DNA of 64,000 bases. Origin: Blattamonas nauphoetae. Taxonomy: Eukaryota; Preaxostyla; Oxymonadida. Under the pieces are notes generated by a model, which saw only the letters and a list, made by a program, of their open reading frames with translations, was not told the origin of the DNA and searched no databases. The position numbers and the translations under genes were made by a program. Position 1 is the first letter of the stretch. Each line of letters begins with the position of its first letter. Below are positions 51,003 through 61,098 of this stretch, piece after piece. The DNA lies in the NCBI GenBank assembly GCA_033064195.1, contig JARBJD010000183.1, positions 85,387 to 149,386 of the forward strand. Direction: 5' to 3'.

Positions 51003-52790
51003 TCAACTGTCCTTCGACACAAGTGTCGGACAGGCATTGAACTGAGGTGCTGTCGCAGGAACAGCAACATGAACTCCAACTGGAATCGGCACGACTTCAC
51101 TCGGCTGGCACACAAGCGGCATCTGGGTGGGATGGTTGGGAGGCAGAGCATACACGTGTTGTGCTGGCTGAACGGTGTCCTGCACATATTCAATGTGTTC
51201 TGCTGGTTGGGCTTCGGATTGCTGGATTGAATCGTCTTCGCAGCACACGCGACCAGCTCCGCAACACTTCTTCGTCTTTCGGCAGCACCACGCTCCACAA
51301 CAGCACGTGCAACACGCGCAGCAGCAGCATCCACAGCAGCACGCCACCACTCCAAGCACCAGCCACACAAATCCAACCACTGACCCCAAAATCCACCACT
51401 TGTGGGGCTTCAGAAGGCGTGTGAAGTTGAGGGGCAGCTCGTAGCTCGTTCCAGACGCATCCAAAACATGCGGCGACTGGCTGTACGAGCTCATCTCTTC
51501 AAACGAGGCCTCATCGAAGTGTGAAAGTGCTGTCTCGTCCACAAAGATGTCGGACGCACTCGATCCACTGTTCTCCACGAACCAGTTGTCGTACAGCGAT
51601 GTCGATGCGATTGTGTTGCTGTCTGCCGACGATGGATGGTCAGTGTCAATTGGGAGGCCAAACACGAGTGCGCCTGCCCTCCCACTCGACCAACACTTCG
51701 AGAACCACGTGTTGTTCAGAACGAGAGTCTGCGGCATCGTCTCAACCGAAATGGCCGACGACGAGCTCCCAACACTCTGCACTTCGCTGAACCTCGACCA
51801 TGTGATCTGCAGCGTCGCCCCGTTCTTGAACACAATCACTCCGCTCCGAGAACTCGACGAGAACGAATGGAACGAGCATGCCGAGATCTCCAACACGCCT
51901 TCCTCCGAATCAAACGTCACAAATCCCGCTTTCCCTTCCAAATCAACATGCTGGTTCTTGAATGACGACGACACAATTTGGATGTGTTGTCCCTTCTTTG
52001 CTTCATATTCTGGCACTGCCTGCATCAACCCACATCCATCGAACGACGACGATGCGATCTTCACAGATAAGGCCGACAGCGCTGGCACAACGCACAATTC
52101 CAACGCAGCTTCGCAGTTCTTGAAGTTCGACGACTTGATTGTGACGGAAAGGATCTCGTTGATCTGCTTGGCTGGTGCTTCGTCCTCTGCTTCTTCGTTC
52201 CCCAACACTGGCAAGTATGAAATGTCTTTGAACGAAGATGACGAGATCTCCACTGTTCTCGTCTGCGTTGAGCACAACATCGGTGTCAATGACGTCGCCT
52301 GCACATTTCGGAATGATGACGCCTTCACACGAACTGAGGACCCTTCAGTCGAGCAATCGACAAGTGGAACCTCGACGGTCGTTGATTCCATGTCGAAGTT
52401 TGTGAATCCAACTGTTCCTCCCGCAACAATAGCGATTGGTGATGCAACCACGTTGTCCATCCACACACATTTCACAAAGTCGAACGATGAATCGGATGAA
52501 ATCGTCACAAACGAGTCGGCCTTGTTCATCGACAGAGTTGCGTTTTCCAATCTGTGTGAATCGCTCAAGACAGCGAAAAGGCAGCGAGAAGCGGCTTCGG
52601 GTTGAATTAAGACAGATTGCGTGTGTCCGACGAAAGACATTGGCGACGACTTCAGCTCGATGTTCACGCCATCATACACCTCCTCCGACAGAAAAAATGA
52701 GTTTGAGTTGCCCGAGAACTCATCAATCACGCCTTGAAGATTGACTGAGTATGAAATTTGGCACAGAACGATGAAGATGAAAGACATCAT
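51003..52790 (-). CDS. Type I membrane beta-helix protein with Cys-rich inner segment
   Basis: An intact 595-residue protein. N-terminus MMSFIFIVLCQISYS is a signal peptide. Residues about 50-420 form short strand repeats around SSSFKD, SSNFKNC, SSSFDGC, SACSFHSF and SRFSEV, the usual beta-helix ladder. A transmembrane helix (WWILGSVVGFVWLVLGVV, about 455-478) is followed at once by a dense Cys cluster (CCCGCCCCACCTCCC, then more Cys pairs), probably palmitoylated or metal-binding, and a tail of about 90 residues rich in Pro, Val and Gln. This is the only anchored and unbroken beta-helix gene in the window. Extracellular ligand binding or adhesion is likely but unproven. Confidence 0.75.
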   Translation of the reverse strand: MMSFIFIVLCQISYSVNLQGVIDEFSGNSNSFFLSEEVYDGVNIELKSSPMSFVGHTQSVLIQPEAASRCLFAVLSDSHRLENATLSMNKADSFVTISSDSSFDFVKCVWMDNVVASPIAIVAGGTVGFTNFDMESTTVEVPLVDCSTEGSSVRVKASSFRNVQATSLTPMLCSTQTRTVEISSSSFKDISYLPVLGNEEAEDEAPAKQINEILSVTIKSSNFKNCEAALELCVVPALSALSVKIASSSFDGCGLMQAVPEYEAKKGQHIQIVSSSFKNQHVDLEGKAGFVTFDSEEGVLEISACSFHSFSSSSRSGVIVFKNGATLQITWSRFSEVQSVGSSSSAISVETMPQTLVLNNTWFSKCWSSGRAGALVFGLPIDTDHPSSADSNTIASTSLYDNWFVENSGSSASDIFVDETALSHFDEASFEEMSSYSQSPHVLDASGTSYELPLNFTRLLKPHKWWILGSVVGFVWLVLGVVACCCGCCCCACCTCCCGAWCCRKTKKCCGAGRVCCEDDSIQQSEAQPAEHIEYVQDTVQPAQHVYALPPNHPTQMPLVCQPSEVVPIPVGVHVAVPATAPQFNACPTLVSKDS

Positions 52791-53169
52791 GAGAAGAATT
52801 TGATTAAGGGTGATAGTTTAGATGTGAGGGAAGGATGATTTCCGAACCTGGATACACCTTCCCTTGTTTGGTAGAAGTACTTTCACTGGGGTGCTGTTGT
52901 TATTGATGGTCATCCCTTCGTTTTGAGTGAGCGAGGAATCAGAATCCTTTGATCAATGGGCTTGTTGATCTTTGTTCGAGAAACCTTAGTCAGGTCATTT
53001 CTGAACTAAATCCTGATCATGTTACAAATTGATCGTCAAAATGGTCAATTGAAAAAAAATCACTTTGCTGAACGAGAGAGAATTCTGGCCGGTGTGAAAG
53101 AATAACAACAAAACCCACGATATGAAGAAAACACATCAACGAGAAGCAAAATGTGCTTCAATATCAACA
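52791..53169. other. Intergenic, nothing recognised
   Basis: About 380 bp between two minus-strand genes, A/T-rich, no supported coding or repeat signal. Confidence 0.4.
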
Positions 53170-54150
53170 TTACTTGCGGCGCGTCACAAGATACAGTCCG
53201 AGACATCCAACGAGAACGAGTGGGATGACAAGTTGAGTTTTTGTGAACGTTCGGCTCATGATTCCGAGGGAGCCTGGAATCGGCTGACGGACCAGCTTTG
53301 GATCAGATCTGCCCCAGAAATATTGTTCTTTCTTTTCCGAGCGAACTTTCGGGAACTCGATCGCACGAACTGGACAAGAATTGAAACAACGGCTGCATCC
53401 ATAACACGAGCTTGCGTCCCAAACGGGAATCTTCACAGCTGCTCCATCTTCAGGTTTGGAGAGAGCGTTGTACGGGCACACGGTCACACACTCCAAACAG
53501 GAAGTGCATTTCTCCGAATCGATCTTGATGGGGCCAAGACCAGCTCCCGGCTTTGCATCAGCTGAGTGACGTGTTTTTGTGACTATTTTGTGCATGGGGG
53601 GAAGTTCACCACCGTTGAGACGAGCGACGAGATCCTTCCCAAAGTCGTCTACTTTCTTCAGCTCTTTGGTTGGAACTTCATCAATCCTTCCTCGTGGTGG
53701 CTGACGAGGAAGATGGCTCTCTGGATCGTGTTGGCCGACTGATCCGAGGTATTTTGCAGCTCCATTCTTGTTGTGAAGATATGTTGCCAAATAATTGATC
53801 GCCTGGCCACCCATATTGCCAAAACTGGAAAAGGAGAAATAGAACTTCATGTTGGCGAAGAATGATGTTGGTGTGGCTTCTTATGTCAGAAGTTTCGCGA
53901 CTCCATCCGCAATCGTCAGCCAAGATACATACGACCTAATTCCAACAATATCCGCTTCCTTCAGAGCTCCGTGGTAGTTCGAGAGAAGTGGTGTCACCTC
54001 CTTTTCACCAGCTGCCAAATATTGTTTCAGAATCAAGAAACCATCGTGAAGAGAGACAGAGTGGCCTGCGCCCTCCAGATGCTTCTGAAACGTCACTGCC
54101 ATTGATTTTGTGGAGCCAGTGTTTGAGAAGAAGATAATCACAGCTTTCAT
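53170..54150 (-). pseudogene. Second flavodoxin-ferredoxin fusion copy with one in-frame stop
   Basis: Close copy of the 35275-36297 gene, starting MKAVIIFFSNTGSTKSMAV at ATG 54150. The two ferredoxin motifs (CTSCLECVTVCPYNAL, CYGCSRCFNSCPVRAI) and a C-terminal membrane helix ending TRRK are intact. A TAA at 53883-53881 falls between the flavodoxin loop region and the rest, where the first copy has Lys (ILTKETTPTS versus LLT-stop-EATPTS); the frame is the same on both sides and no other damage is evident. A very recent loss, a base error, or read-through are the options. The C-terminal tail differs from copy one, so the copies are not assembly duplicates. Confidence 0.75.
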
Positions 54151-54519
54151 TTTCGTTGTAAAAGAATGATTGACAATGTCCGGGACACCGAAGAAAGTGA
54201 TATAGATCAAACCATAACTATGTCAAACCACATTGAACCAAATTCCCCGGACTTGTGAAAATTCTCCGGAATTAGAGAATGATACGAGCCTGTCAGTATC
54301 GAACGAATGATGAAAGTGATTTGTCCTTATACAGATATCTTAGAAAGGACTCAGAGTCAAGTCATTTCGTCCTTTCTCATCAAAACGGACATTTCACGGC
54401 ATCTCATCATTTTGGGACACAAAAGTCTCGCTTGTCCATTTCATTCGTTCAAATTTCATTGCTGAATGGATGATTCCTCGATTGTTGGAGAGGAAAGCAG
54501 GATCGAGCTTTGTTCTTCT
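54151..54519. other. Intergenic, nothing recognised
   Basis: About 370 bp; no coding signal. Includes the promoter side of the second fusion-gene copy. Confidence 0.4.
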
Positions 54520-55602
54520 TCACCATTCATCCTGATGTCGAACGTTCCCACCAAGCAAGTTGTTCAATTTGAACGGTTTGTGAACAACAAACTGACCAGC
54601 ATACACGATCCTGGAGTTTAGCAGCTGTTGTTCGATCACATCGCTCATCCCTTCCTCTCTCAATGATCGATGGAAAGTCTTCAAGAAATGTCGAGTCTCC
54701 CCACTCCTCACGTTCCATTGCTGATGGATTTCAGCTAGTCCATCCAATGGAATCCAAATTGAACAAGGATTAGTGAAAAATGTGAGACAACTTGGAATCG
54801 CGAGAGAGACCGGAACATTACGCACAAATGACCGTGTTGGCTGATGAGATGGAGAGAGTCGGAGGATCTGAGTGAGGAGGGCCATAAATTGCAGAGATTG
54901 GCTGCCATCGACGATCGAGAAACGTTGTGTGCAAAGATGGAGAAGATATGGCTCTGAGATGGCGATGATGTGCTTCAACACGATCTCATGCACCGTGTCT
55001 CGGTCAGAAGGATGCTCAATTTCGAGTTGTAAGAGTCCGTCCGGAGTTCCGAGCCAGAGTCCCGCAGCGATGGCTTCCATGAGAAATGTATGGATATCTT
55101 CTGCGTCAGCAAGGGAAAGAGACTGCGGATGGAGAGAGGCGATGAGGTGAGGGACCAGATCAGCTTTGACGAGGTTTAAACAGAACTTTGGAGAACTGTT
55201 CTCGAGAAGTTCGTTCACGATCCTCATTGCTTCTTTAGTGATCCTCTGATTGGCTGAAGAAACGAAGACCACAATTGAATTCACAAATTTCTGCGTTGAT
55301 TCCTCCGATGATGATGGAACAAGGGCAACGATGAGCTTTTCCATCTCTTCTGTGGATAACGTCATGATGTGACCAAGAAATTGAACTATTTTCTCTTCAG
55401 ATGCTGAATCCAAAGCATTGTCGTGCTTTACGGTGGAAATCAGTGAATGAAAGATTGTTATTCTGTCTGGGATAGTTGTGATTTGCGTTCCATCCCAATT
55501 CAAGAATGCTGATGTTTTGACAATCAATGAAAATAGAAGGAGTGACATACCAGATGGAGAAAGTTCAGATTTAGTGCCAGTATGAGAGCTAAGATCTTCC
55601 AT
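54520..55602 (-). CDS. ARM/HEAT-like repeat protein, spliced (two exons)
   Basis: Exon 1 is 55602-55551 (MEDLSSHTGTKSELSPS plus one base), intron 55550-55509 (42 nt, GTATGT to CATCAG), exon 2 55508-54520; joined 346 residues. Exon 2 opens FLNWDGTQI. This is the most typical member: LIVALVPSSSEESTQKF, LVKADLVPHLIASLHPQSL, TVHEIVLKHIIAISEPYLLHL, SHQPTRSFVRNVPVSLAIP, SLREEGMSDVIEQQL. It shares order and spacing of these blocks with the 19252 gene throughout. The longer unspliced frame up to 55785 adds only Phe/Leu-rich leader that looks untranslated. Helical solenoid, cytoplasmic, role unknown. Confidence 0.78.
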   Translation of the reverse strand: MEDLSSHTGTKSELSPSGMSLLLFSLIVKTSAFLNWDGTQITTIPDRITIFHSLISTVKHDNALDSASEEKIVQFLGHIMTLSTEEMEKLIVALVPSSSEESTQKFVNSIVVFVSSANQRITKEAMRIVNELLENSSPKFCLNLVKADLVPHLIASLHPQSLSLADAEDIHTFLMEAIAAGLWLGTPDGLLQLEIEHPSDRDTVHEIVLKHIIAISEPYLLHLCTQRFSIVDGSQSLQFMALLTQILRLSPSHQPTRSFVRNVPVSLAIPSCLTFFTNPCSIWIPLDGLAEIHQQWNVRSGETRHFLKTFHRSLREEGMSDVIEQQLLNSRIVYAGQFVVHKPFKLNNLLGGNVRHQDEW

Positions 55603-55774
55603 GAGGATGAATGATGATCGGACCCTTAGAAGAAGTTCAGTGGAATGGTGATTCAAACAACAAATCAAGACAGAAAATAGCTCTTGAAAGATGAAAACCG
55701 TTGTATGGAACGAGAGAACGAGAAAATCTTGAGAATAAAAGCAATCAAGAGTGATGAAAGAGAGAGATTGAGAA

Positions 55775-57365
55775 TTATTGAACAATAGAGGTGATGAGTC
55801 CTTCGAAGAAGATCAGATCGTTTCTCTTGTCCACCAAAGCCACAATGAACGGCCGATCGAACACGAGCTGCGGGGGAGGGCTGGCAGGGGGAGGGCCAGC
55901 CCCATCATCTTCAATGACGACAGTCGCTGCAGCTGCTTCAACTCCATTCTCGGCCACTTTCAGAACTGTTTTGTGGATCACTTGGCTGAGAGGAAAGAGA
56001 AGAGGGAGGAAGGAGGATGATGGACAAATAGGGAAATTGTTTGAGGAGAGATGGTGGGAGATGAGGATGAAGAAGCCACACTCGATTTTGAGGGGATCGG
56101 GAGAGATTCTGGGGAACTCAGCGGCATCTGAGAACGCCTCTCCCATCCCAAGAGCCGTCAGCGGATCCTTCAGCTCTTCTTCGCATTCCAGCTCGAACTT
56201 CGGAAGATGAAGTTTGATTCTGACAGAATCACATCAGCAGAATGGGAATGAAGGAACAACGAAGAACACACTCTCTCCAGCTGCACTGTTCAACAAGGGC
56301 AGAAAACCTTTGTGGCTCGAGATATTGTTCAGCTGCGGAGAGAAGCGCGTTCTGTCCAGTTTCTAAAATGAGGGGAACAAAAATCAGATTCAAGTGTTTG
56401 CAAACAAACACACCATTTGGAAGAATCACAACCATCATCGCGTCGGGATGCACAAAATCCAGGCAGACCGCAGAAACGTCAGAATTGTGACAATAGCGAA
56501 GTGGGTGTTTCATGTGCATCATGGGAACCTTCCGCTTCACTCCATCAAATTGTGTGAAGTCCTGCGGATATGTCGTGTTTCGCTTGAATTTCACTTTGAA
56601 GTCTTGTTGGAAGTGGACAGTGTTGACCAAAAGCATTTTGTGATGGGGTTCGATTCTTTTCACAACTTTTTGGATCAAACCCTTCGTATTCGTGCTCACC
56701 CAATCGTTGATGGCTGAGACAGTCCTGTTGGGAGGCAGAAAGTGACGGATTGTGAAAATGATGAGAATGAGAGAGAATCAAGGAAAAGAGACTAAAAACG
56801 TGGTTGGGAAATATCAATGAACGAGGAAAAGAAGAGAAGGTGAAAACGATCAAACTTTCGACTTGAGAAGTCCATCGATTTTGCTGTTGCATCAAAGATC
56901 GACTCGCTCTCCGACAGAAAACCAGAGTAAACTCTGAATTTGTCCGAAATCCACAACGAGTTTGCCATTGTGAAGAGAGGAATCCGATTTTCCATTTGTC
57001 TTCCTGCTGTTAGCATCGAATGGAGCGAGTTGATCTGAATCGCACGAAAAGCAGATATTCAAAACATCAAAATCCAAAATACAGACTGGCTCATCACTCG
57101 ATGCATTTGGAAGACAGAGGGTCTCCTTCATTGAACGCAGCGTGTTTCCCATCGCTCCATTTCCAGTCATCAACAAACACTCGTGGATCGACAGTGGCGA
57201 AATGAAAACATTCCTTCCCGACGATCCAAGCAGAGTCGTCAGTTTCTGTCCGAACTGCCCAACACTGGCTGATTGTTCTTGCAGGGAAGCCTCGAATTTT
57301 GGTTTGTCGAATGCTGGAAAAACAAAATGAGGCCCTGGAGGTTTCTCTGTGATGATATTGGACAT
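55775..57365 (-). CDS. Serpin with inhibitory-type hinge, six exons
   Basis: Exons 57365-57087, 57034-56856, 56724-56414, 56362-56272, 56219-56082, 55985-55775; phases agree and give 402 residues, the usual serpin length. Landmarks: NVFISPLSIHECLLM near the start, FTMANSLWISDKF, INDWVSTNTKGLI, LVNTVHFQQDF, MMVVILPNG, IKLHLPKFELECEEELKDPL, LGMGEAFSDAAEF, VIHKTVLKVAENGVEAAAAT (breach and hinge), and FDRPFIVALVDKRNDLIFFEG. The Ala-rich hinge predicts a protease-trapping inhibitor. The reactive loop that follows is odd: acidic then Pro-rich (IEDDGAGPPPASPPPQ). No signal peptide, so probably cytosolic. Introns are 51-131 nt with GTNTG donors. Confidence 0.88.
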
Positions 57366-57517
57366 AGAATCTAGACAAAAACGGAATTATGATAATGATA
57401 AATCTAGACATTTTGAGTAGTTCGGTTAGATATGATCGGACCCTTTATTCAGTCTTTGCAGGAATCTCCTGATTCTCTCTCTCATATCCAGCAAAAAACA
57501 AAGCATTTCAGTCGCCG

Positions 57518-57946
57518 ATGATAACCATCTATTTCATCACTATCTTTACCTCCATTATGAGACCCCACGTCTCTCCAATTCCTTCATCAGCTTTGTTGAA
57601 CTTGAACAACATCATCAAGCCGTCATTCGACAGTGAATTGTCAGACTCTCGACACAGCGTCTCACTTCCGGACGGTGTTGTGCATTCCCACGATTATGCA
57701 CTTATTTCATCGAGCTTTGTGATAAAAGGTCAACAACACACATCTCTCAGATATCAAGATGCAAGCTGTGACCGCAAGAGTCTGATCGCAAAAGAAGGGA
57801 ACTCTCCTCCATCAAATGAAATGCACAGCCTTTTCAACCTTCAGAACGCGTCGCTGTCGGTTGTGGATGTTGTTCTGGACTTGTCATCTGTCTCAATATT
57901 TTTGAAAGTAAACATCGGTTTCACTGCTCTTTTTACCAAATTTTAG
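57518..57946 (+). pseudogene. N-terminal fragment of a beta-helix surface protein
   Basis: A 142-residue frame with a hydrophobic leader followed by a pattern (HSVSLPDGVVHSHDYALIS, SSFVIKGQ, SLFNLQNASLSVVDVVLDL) close to the first ladder turns of beta-helix proteins. It stops early. Further downstream (57982-58365) another frame holds a related-looking stretch (LTISQILEPGANLVLRA), so this may be a decaying gene. Confidence 0.45.
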
Positions 57947-58365
57947 CTCTTATCCTTCCAGACACCACTTTCTCTCATCATATGACAGGGCTTGAAGGTA
58001 TCTACAGGTTGTTTGTTTTCATCCTCTTCTCACCGAATGACGTTCTTCTCTCAAAGTTGTCTTCATTCATCCAACTTCCTCCAAATGGACGAAAACAAGA
58101 CTCTGTTCCAACAATTCATCAGTTTGACATAATTTTGTTCATTTTTGACTTCCAATTCCATCCAGATCACTCGAAAAAGATGCCATCTTTGACCATCTCC
58201 CAAATTCTCGAACCTGGTGCTAACTTGGTTCTCAGAGCCACGAAACAGAACCAATCATCACAATACAGTCGGTATGGGATTCATTCTCTCACAATATTCC
58301 AGGCGGAACATGAAAATAGATTCAGAAAAGAAGATCGCATCGAAGGTATCTATATGGATGATTGA

Positions 58366-59498
58366 ATAGGATCTCTTTCAGAAATTGGAATATGTGTCCT
58401 TGTTTTGGACAAATGATGAACCTCATATAATAATTGAAGCTATATGTGCCGAGATCTTCAATGGGATCATTTCCTCCGTTTTTTCAAGACATAGGCAGAA
58501 ATTTCGATTTTCCATAACCGAACACACTTTTTGGAAGCATTTCACTATCCACACTTAAGTAAATACTGAAATGTGACAAAAAGTGTGACAAACTGGGGTT
58601 TTCAGAAACCATCGTGTATGAACGCGATCGAAGTTCAATGTCGAAACTAACCCCTTTTCCGTCATAAATACGTGTTTTCAAGAATTTGGAGAATAATAAA
58701 AAAGTGAAACCATCCATAGTGAAATGTTGCTTTTCAAAAATATGTGTGATTCTCAGTCAATGAAGGCAAAACACTATGGTGCGTTTGTAAAATTCATTTT
58801 TTCCCTATTTCTTACACATCTGCTCTGCAGACAGAGGACATGTGAATTTTTGGATTTCAAGCATGATCGCGCTCGAAATAGCCTTTTTAAGATCAGCACA
58901 TTTTTACACACTTTTTCTCACAGAAGACGTTTAAAGAGAGAGAAAGGACGTAAATCAACAAAAAAAGATGTATCTGTGTAGGCATGGGCACCAGTCACCT
59001 GACTCAACTTTTAAGGACTGACTCGATTTGGCCCATGATTGAGTGAATAAATGTGTGGATTTGTGACAAGATCGGTTCAGTAGATGTTTGAGCACATAAT
59101 GTACTCTTTTCATACTTTTTTGAAAGGAAATCCGACAAATCGTTGAGTGAGGAATTCGAAATGATCAAAATTATGCCTCATGGGCGAGTCACAACGATCG
59201 AGTCTCCAGACAACAACCCTGACATATTCATGGAAAATATGCAAATGAAAACAGGAGATCGAGTGAAATTTTGAGAGAAAACTTCCTTGACTGATGAATG
59301 AGAAAGGAAAGTGAATCTTGGTGGTTATTGTGAATGTGACGAAAATACAGAAATCTACAGTCTGTTCTCCGCCTTCCTTCGTTTGTCCTTCTCCTTCCTT
59401 CGCTCTCTCTCCTCTCCTCTCCTTCTTCTCAGTGAATGTCTCATTCGACGTCTTTCTGAGTCCTACGCATCTCCACTTCGTCTCGAAGGACGACGAGG
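58366..59498. other. A/T-rich intergenic stretch
   Basis: About 1.1 kb with no supported gene. Contains one copy of the motif TAGGCATGGGCACCAGTCA near 58979, whose inverted counterpart lies near 63047. Confidence 0.4.
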
Positions 59499-60411
59499 AT
59501 GAAGAAGAGAATCGCCCGTCTCTGCTCTTTTCTCCTCGCTCTTCTTCGTCTCAATCATTCGGAGACACGCTCACCTCGTCCCATCGCTCCCCTCCTCTCT
59601 CCTCGTTCGGAAACTCACATTCGAGTCAGTCGCAGGAGTCGACTCGCTCACGACGATTCCGACGACGAACAGGATGACTGAAAGACAGTTCAAAGTACCG
59701 ATGCCACGAAGAAGGAAGAGGCCAGACAAAGGCCGATGCTGGGCTGGCTGAAACACACGAAGACAGTGGATAGCAGTCTGATTGGGCCTGACTCGTTCCG
59801 AGCGGTGATGATGCAGTGGCTGAGGAACGCGAGGGACGAGAAAGAAGTAGCGGTTGTGTGGGAGTCGACGAGGGGAGAGTGAGAGTGTTTGTGTTCACTC
59901 GTTCTTGTATTGTTCTTCTCTTCGATGATTCTGTTCTGTCTTGTGTCTCAGCCATGTACGCCGGTTCCGTTCCGAATTGTGGGGATGGTCGCTTCTTCCT
60001 CGCTCCGCCTTCCCATCCTCTCCTTCGCCACCCCCAACACTCCCCCCGCCTCTCCTTTCGACCTTCCTCCCGACCAGCCGACACAGCCCTCCCTCACCCA
60101 GCACGCCACACAACAGTATCCTTCCCAATCCGAGTCGCAGCTGCTGTTTGTGTTCAACCTGTATCGAGCGAGGGAGTTCGCTCGCGACGAAGACAGAATG
60201 GGGAGTTCTCAGCCACTCGACACTCCACCCGAAGGAGAGCGAGGAGACACGCCGAGCGAGAGGAAAGGGAATGCGAAGGTGACAGCGGACGAAGCGTTCG
60301 TGCTTCTGCAGAATCTGATCGGAATAGGGCATGATGTTTGCTTGTCTGCTTCTCATCTTTTCTCAGCAACTTCAACTGGACAGACTGATCTCTCGTTGGC
60401 CCAGCGTCTGA
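59499..60411 (+). CDS. Probable spliced gene of unknown function
   Basis: Several stretches read as protein on the plus strand: ATKKEEARQRPMLGWLKHTK followed by GPDSFRAVMMQWLRNARDEK (59690-59878), LLFVFNLYRAREFARDEDRM (60142-60201), and ADEAFVLLQNLIGIGHD (to 60335). The last joins across a 31-nt intron (60336-60366, GTTTGC to TCTCAG) to QLQLDRLISRWPSV and a stop at 60411. Earlier junctions were not resolved: one intron is likely at 59638-59688 and another after 59878. No family recognised; charged and helical. Confidence 0.45.
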
Positions 60412-60499
60412 AATTAATACACACTCCAGATTGGAGTGTTCATCGGTGACCGAGTGTTGTTGAATGAGAGCCGTCCACGTTATTTCAGGTTCTTCGGTG

Positions 60500-61098
60500 T
60501 TAGTTGAGAGCATATCGCATTTGATAGTCTGTTATTCGCATAGGACATCGTGGGAAAGCAACGACCTCACCTAAAATCGGAGCATTCGTGATTGTAGCGA
60601 AGATATCGTTGAACACGTTCACCATCGTCGAAGAGGTGAGAATTGTGGAGTGTGCCTTGAGCGATGTGATCGAAGAGGGTTGGAGAACAGGTGGGCTTGG
60701 CGAATAAGGCAGAGGGACTGCGTGGTCGATATTAGCGAAGATGGAAAGTGAGATTTCCACAGAGGACGAACATGGACCAAATATTGGAGACAGACCAACA
60801 AACACGTTCTGTGGGACACACTTGGCCATGGTCAGGTGGGTGTCTGCGTGGACAAGTCCATCACTTCCAGGATCGGGGCGAGCGTTGATGATGATGTCGA
60901 TTAGTGTCATCCTGCCCCTATCAGCGACGAATTGGGTGAATTCCCTTCCAAAGTCCAGGATAGAACTCTGAATCTTGATGCGTGATGATTCTAGAAGCGT
61001 AGCAATCGAGAAATCTGCATTGGCGAGGATCTCAACGTTGCTGAGTGATAGTAACGAAGTAACGACTTCAAGCAATGTTTCCGCCTCTTCAATCTGGC
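60500..61098 (-). CDS. Unrecognised protein, last exon of a longer gene
   Basis: The frame continues upstream of ATG 61075 to an acceptor-like TTTCAG ending at 61099, giving QIEEAETLLEVVTSLLSL as the first residues, so at least one more exon lies upstream. About 195 residues of mixed helix and strand; FGREFTQFVADRGRMTLIDI and CVPQNVFVGLSPIFGP look structured. No catalytic motif or membrane helix recognised. It is convergent with the gene ending at 60411. Confidence 0.45.

Noticed and set aside
53881-53883. TAA as a reassigned sense codon, as in Streblomastix
   Set aside because: TAA, TAG and TGA all end well-defined genes in this window, and the paralogue has Lys, not Gln, at this position.
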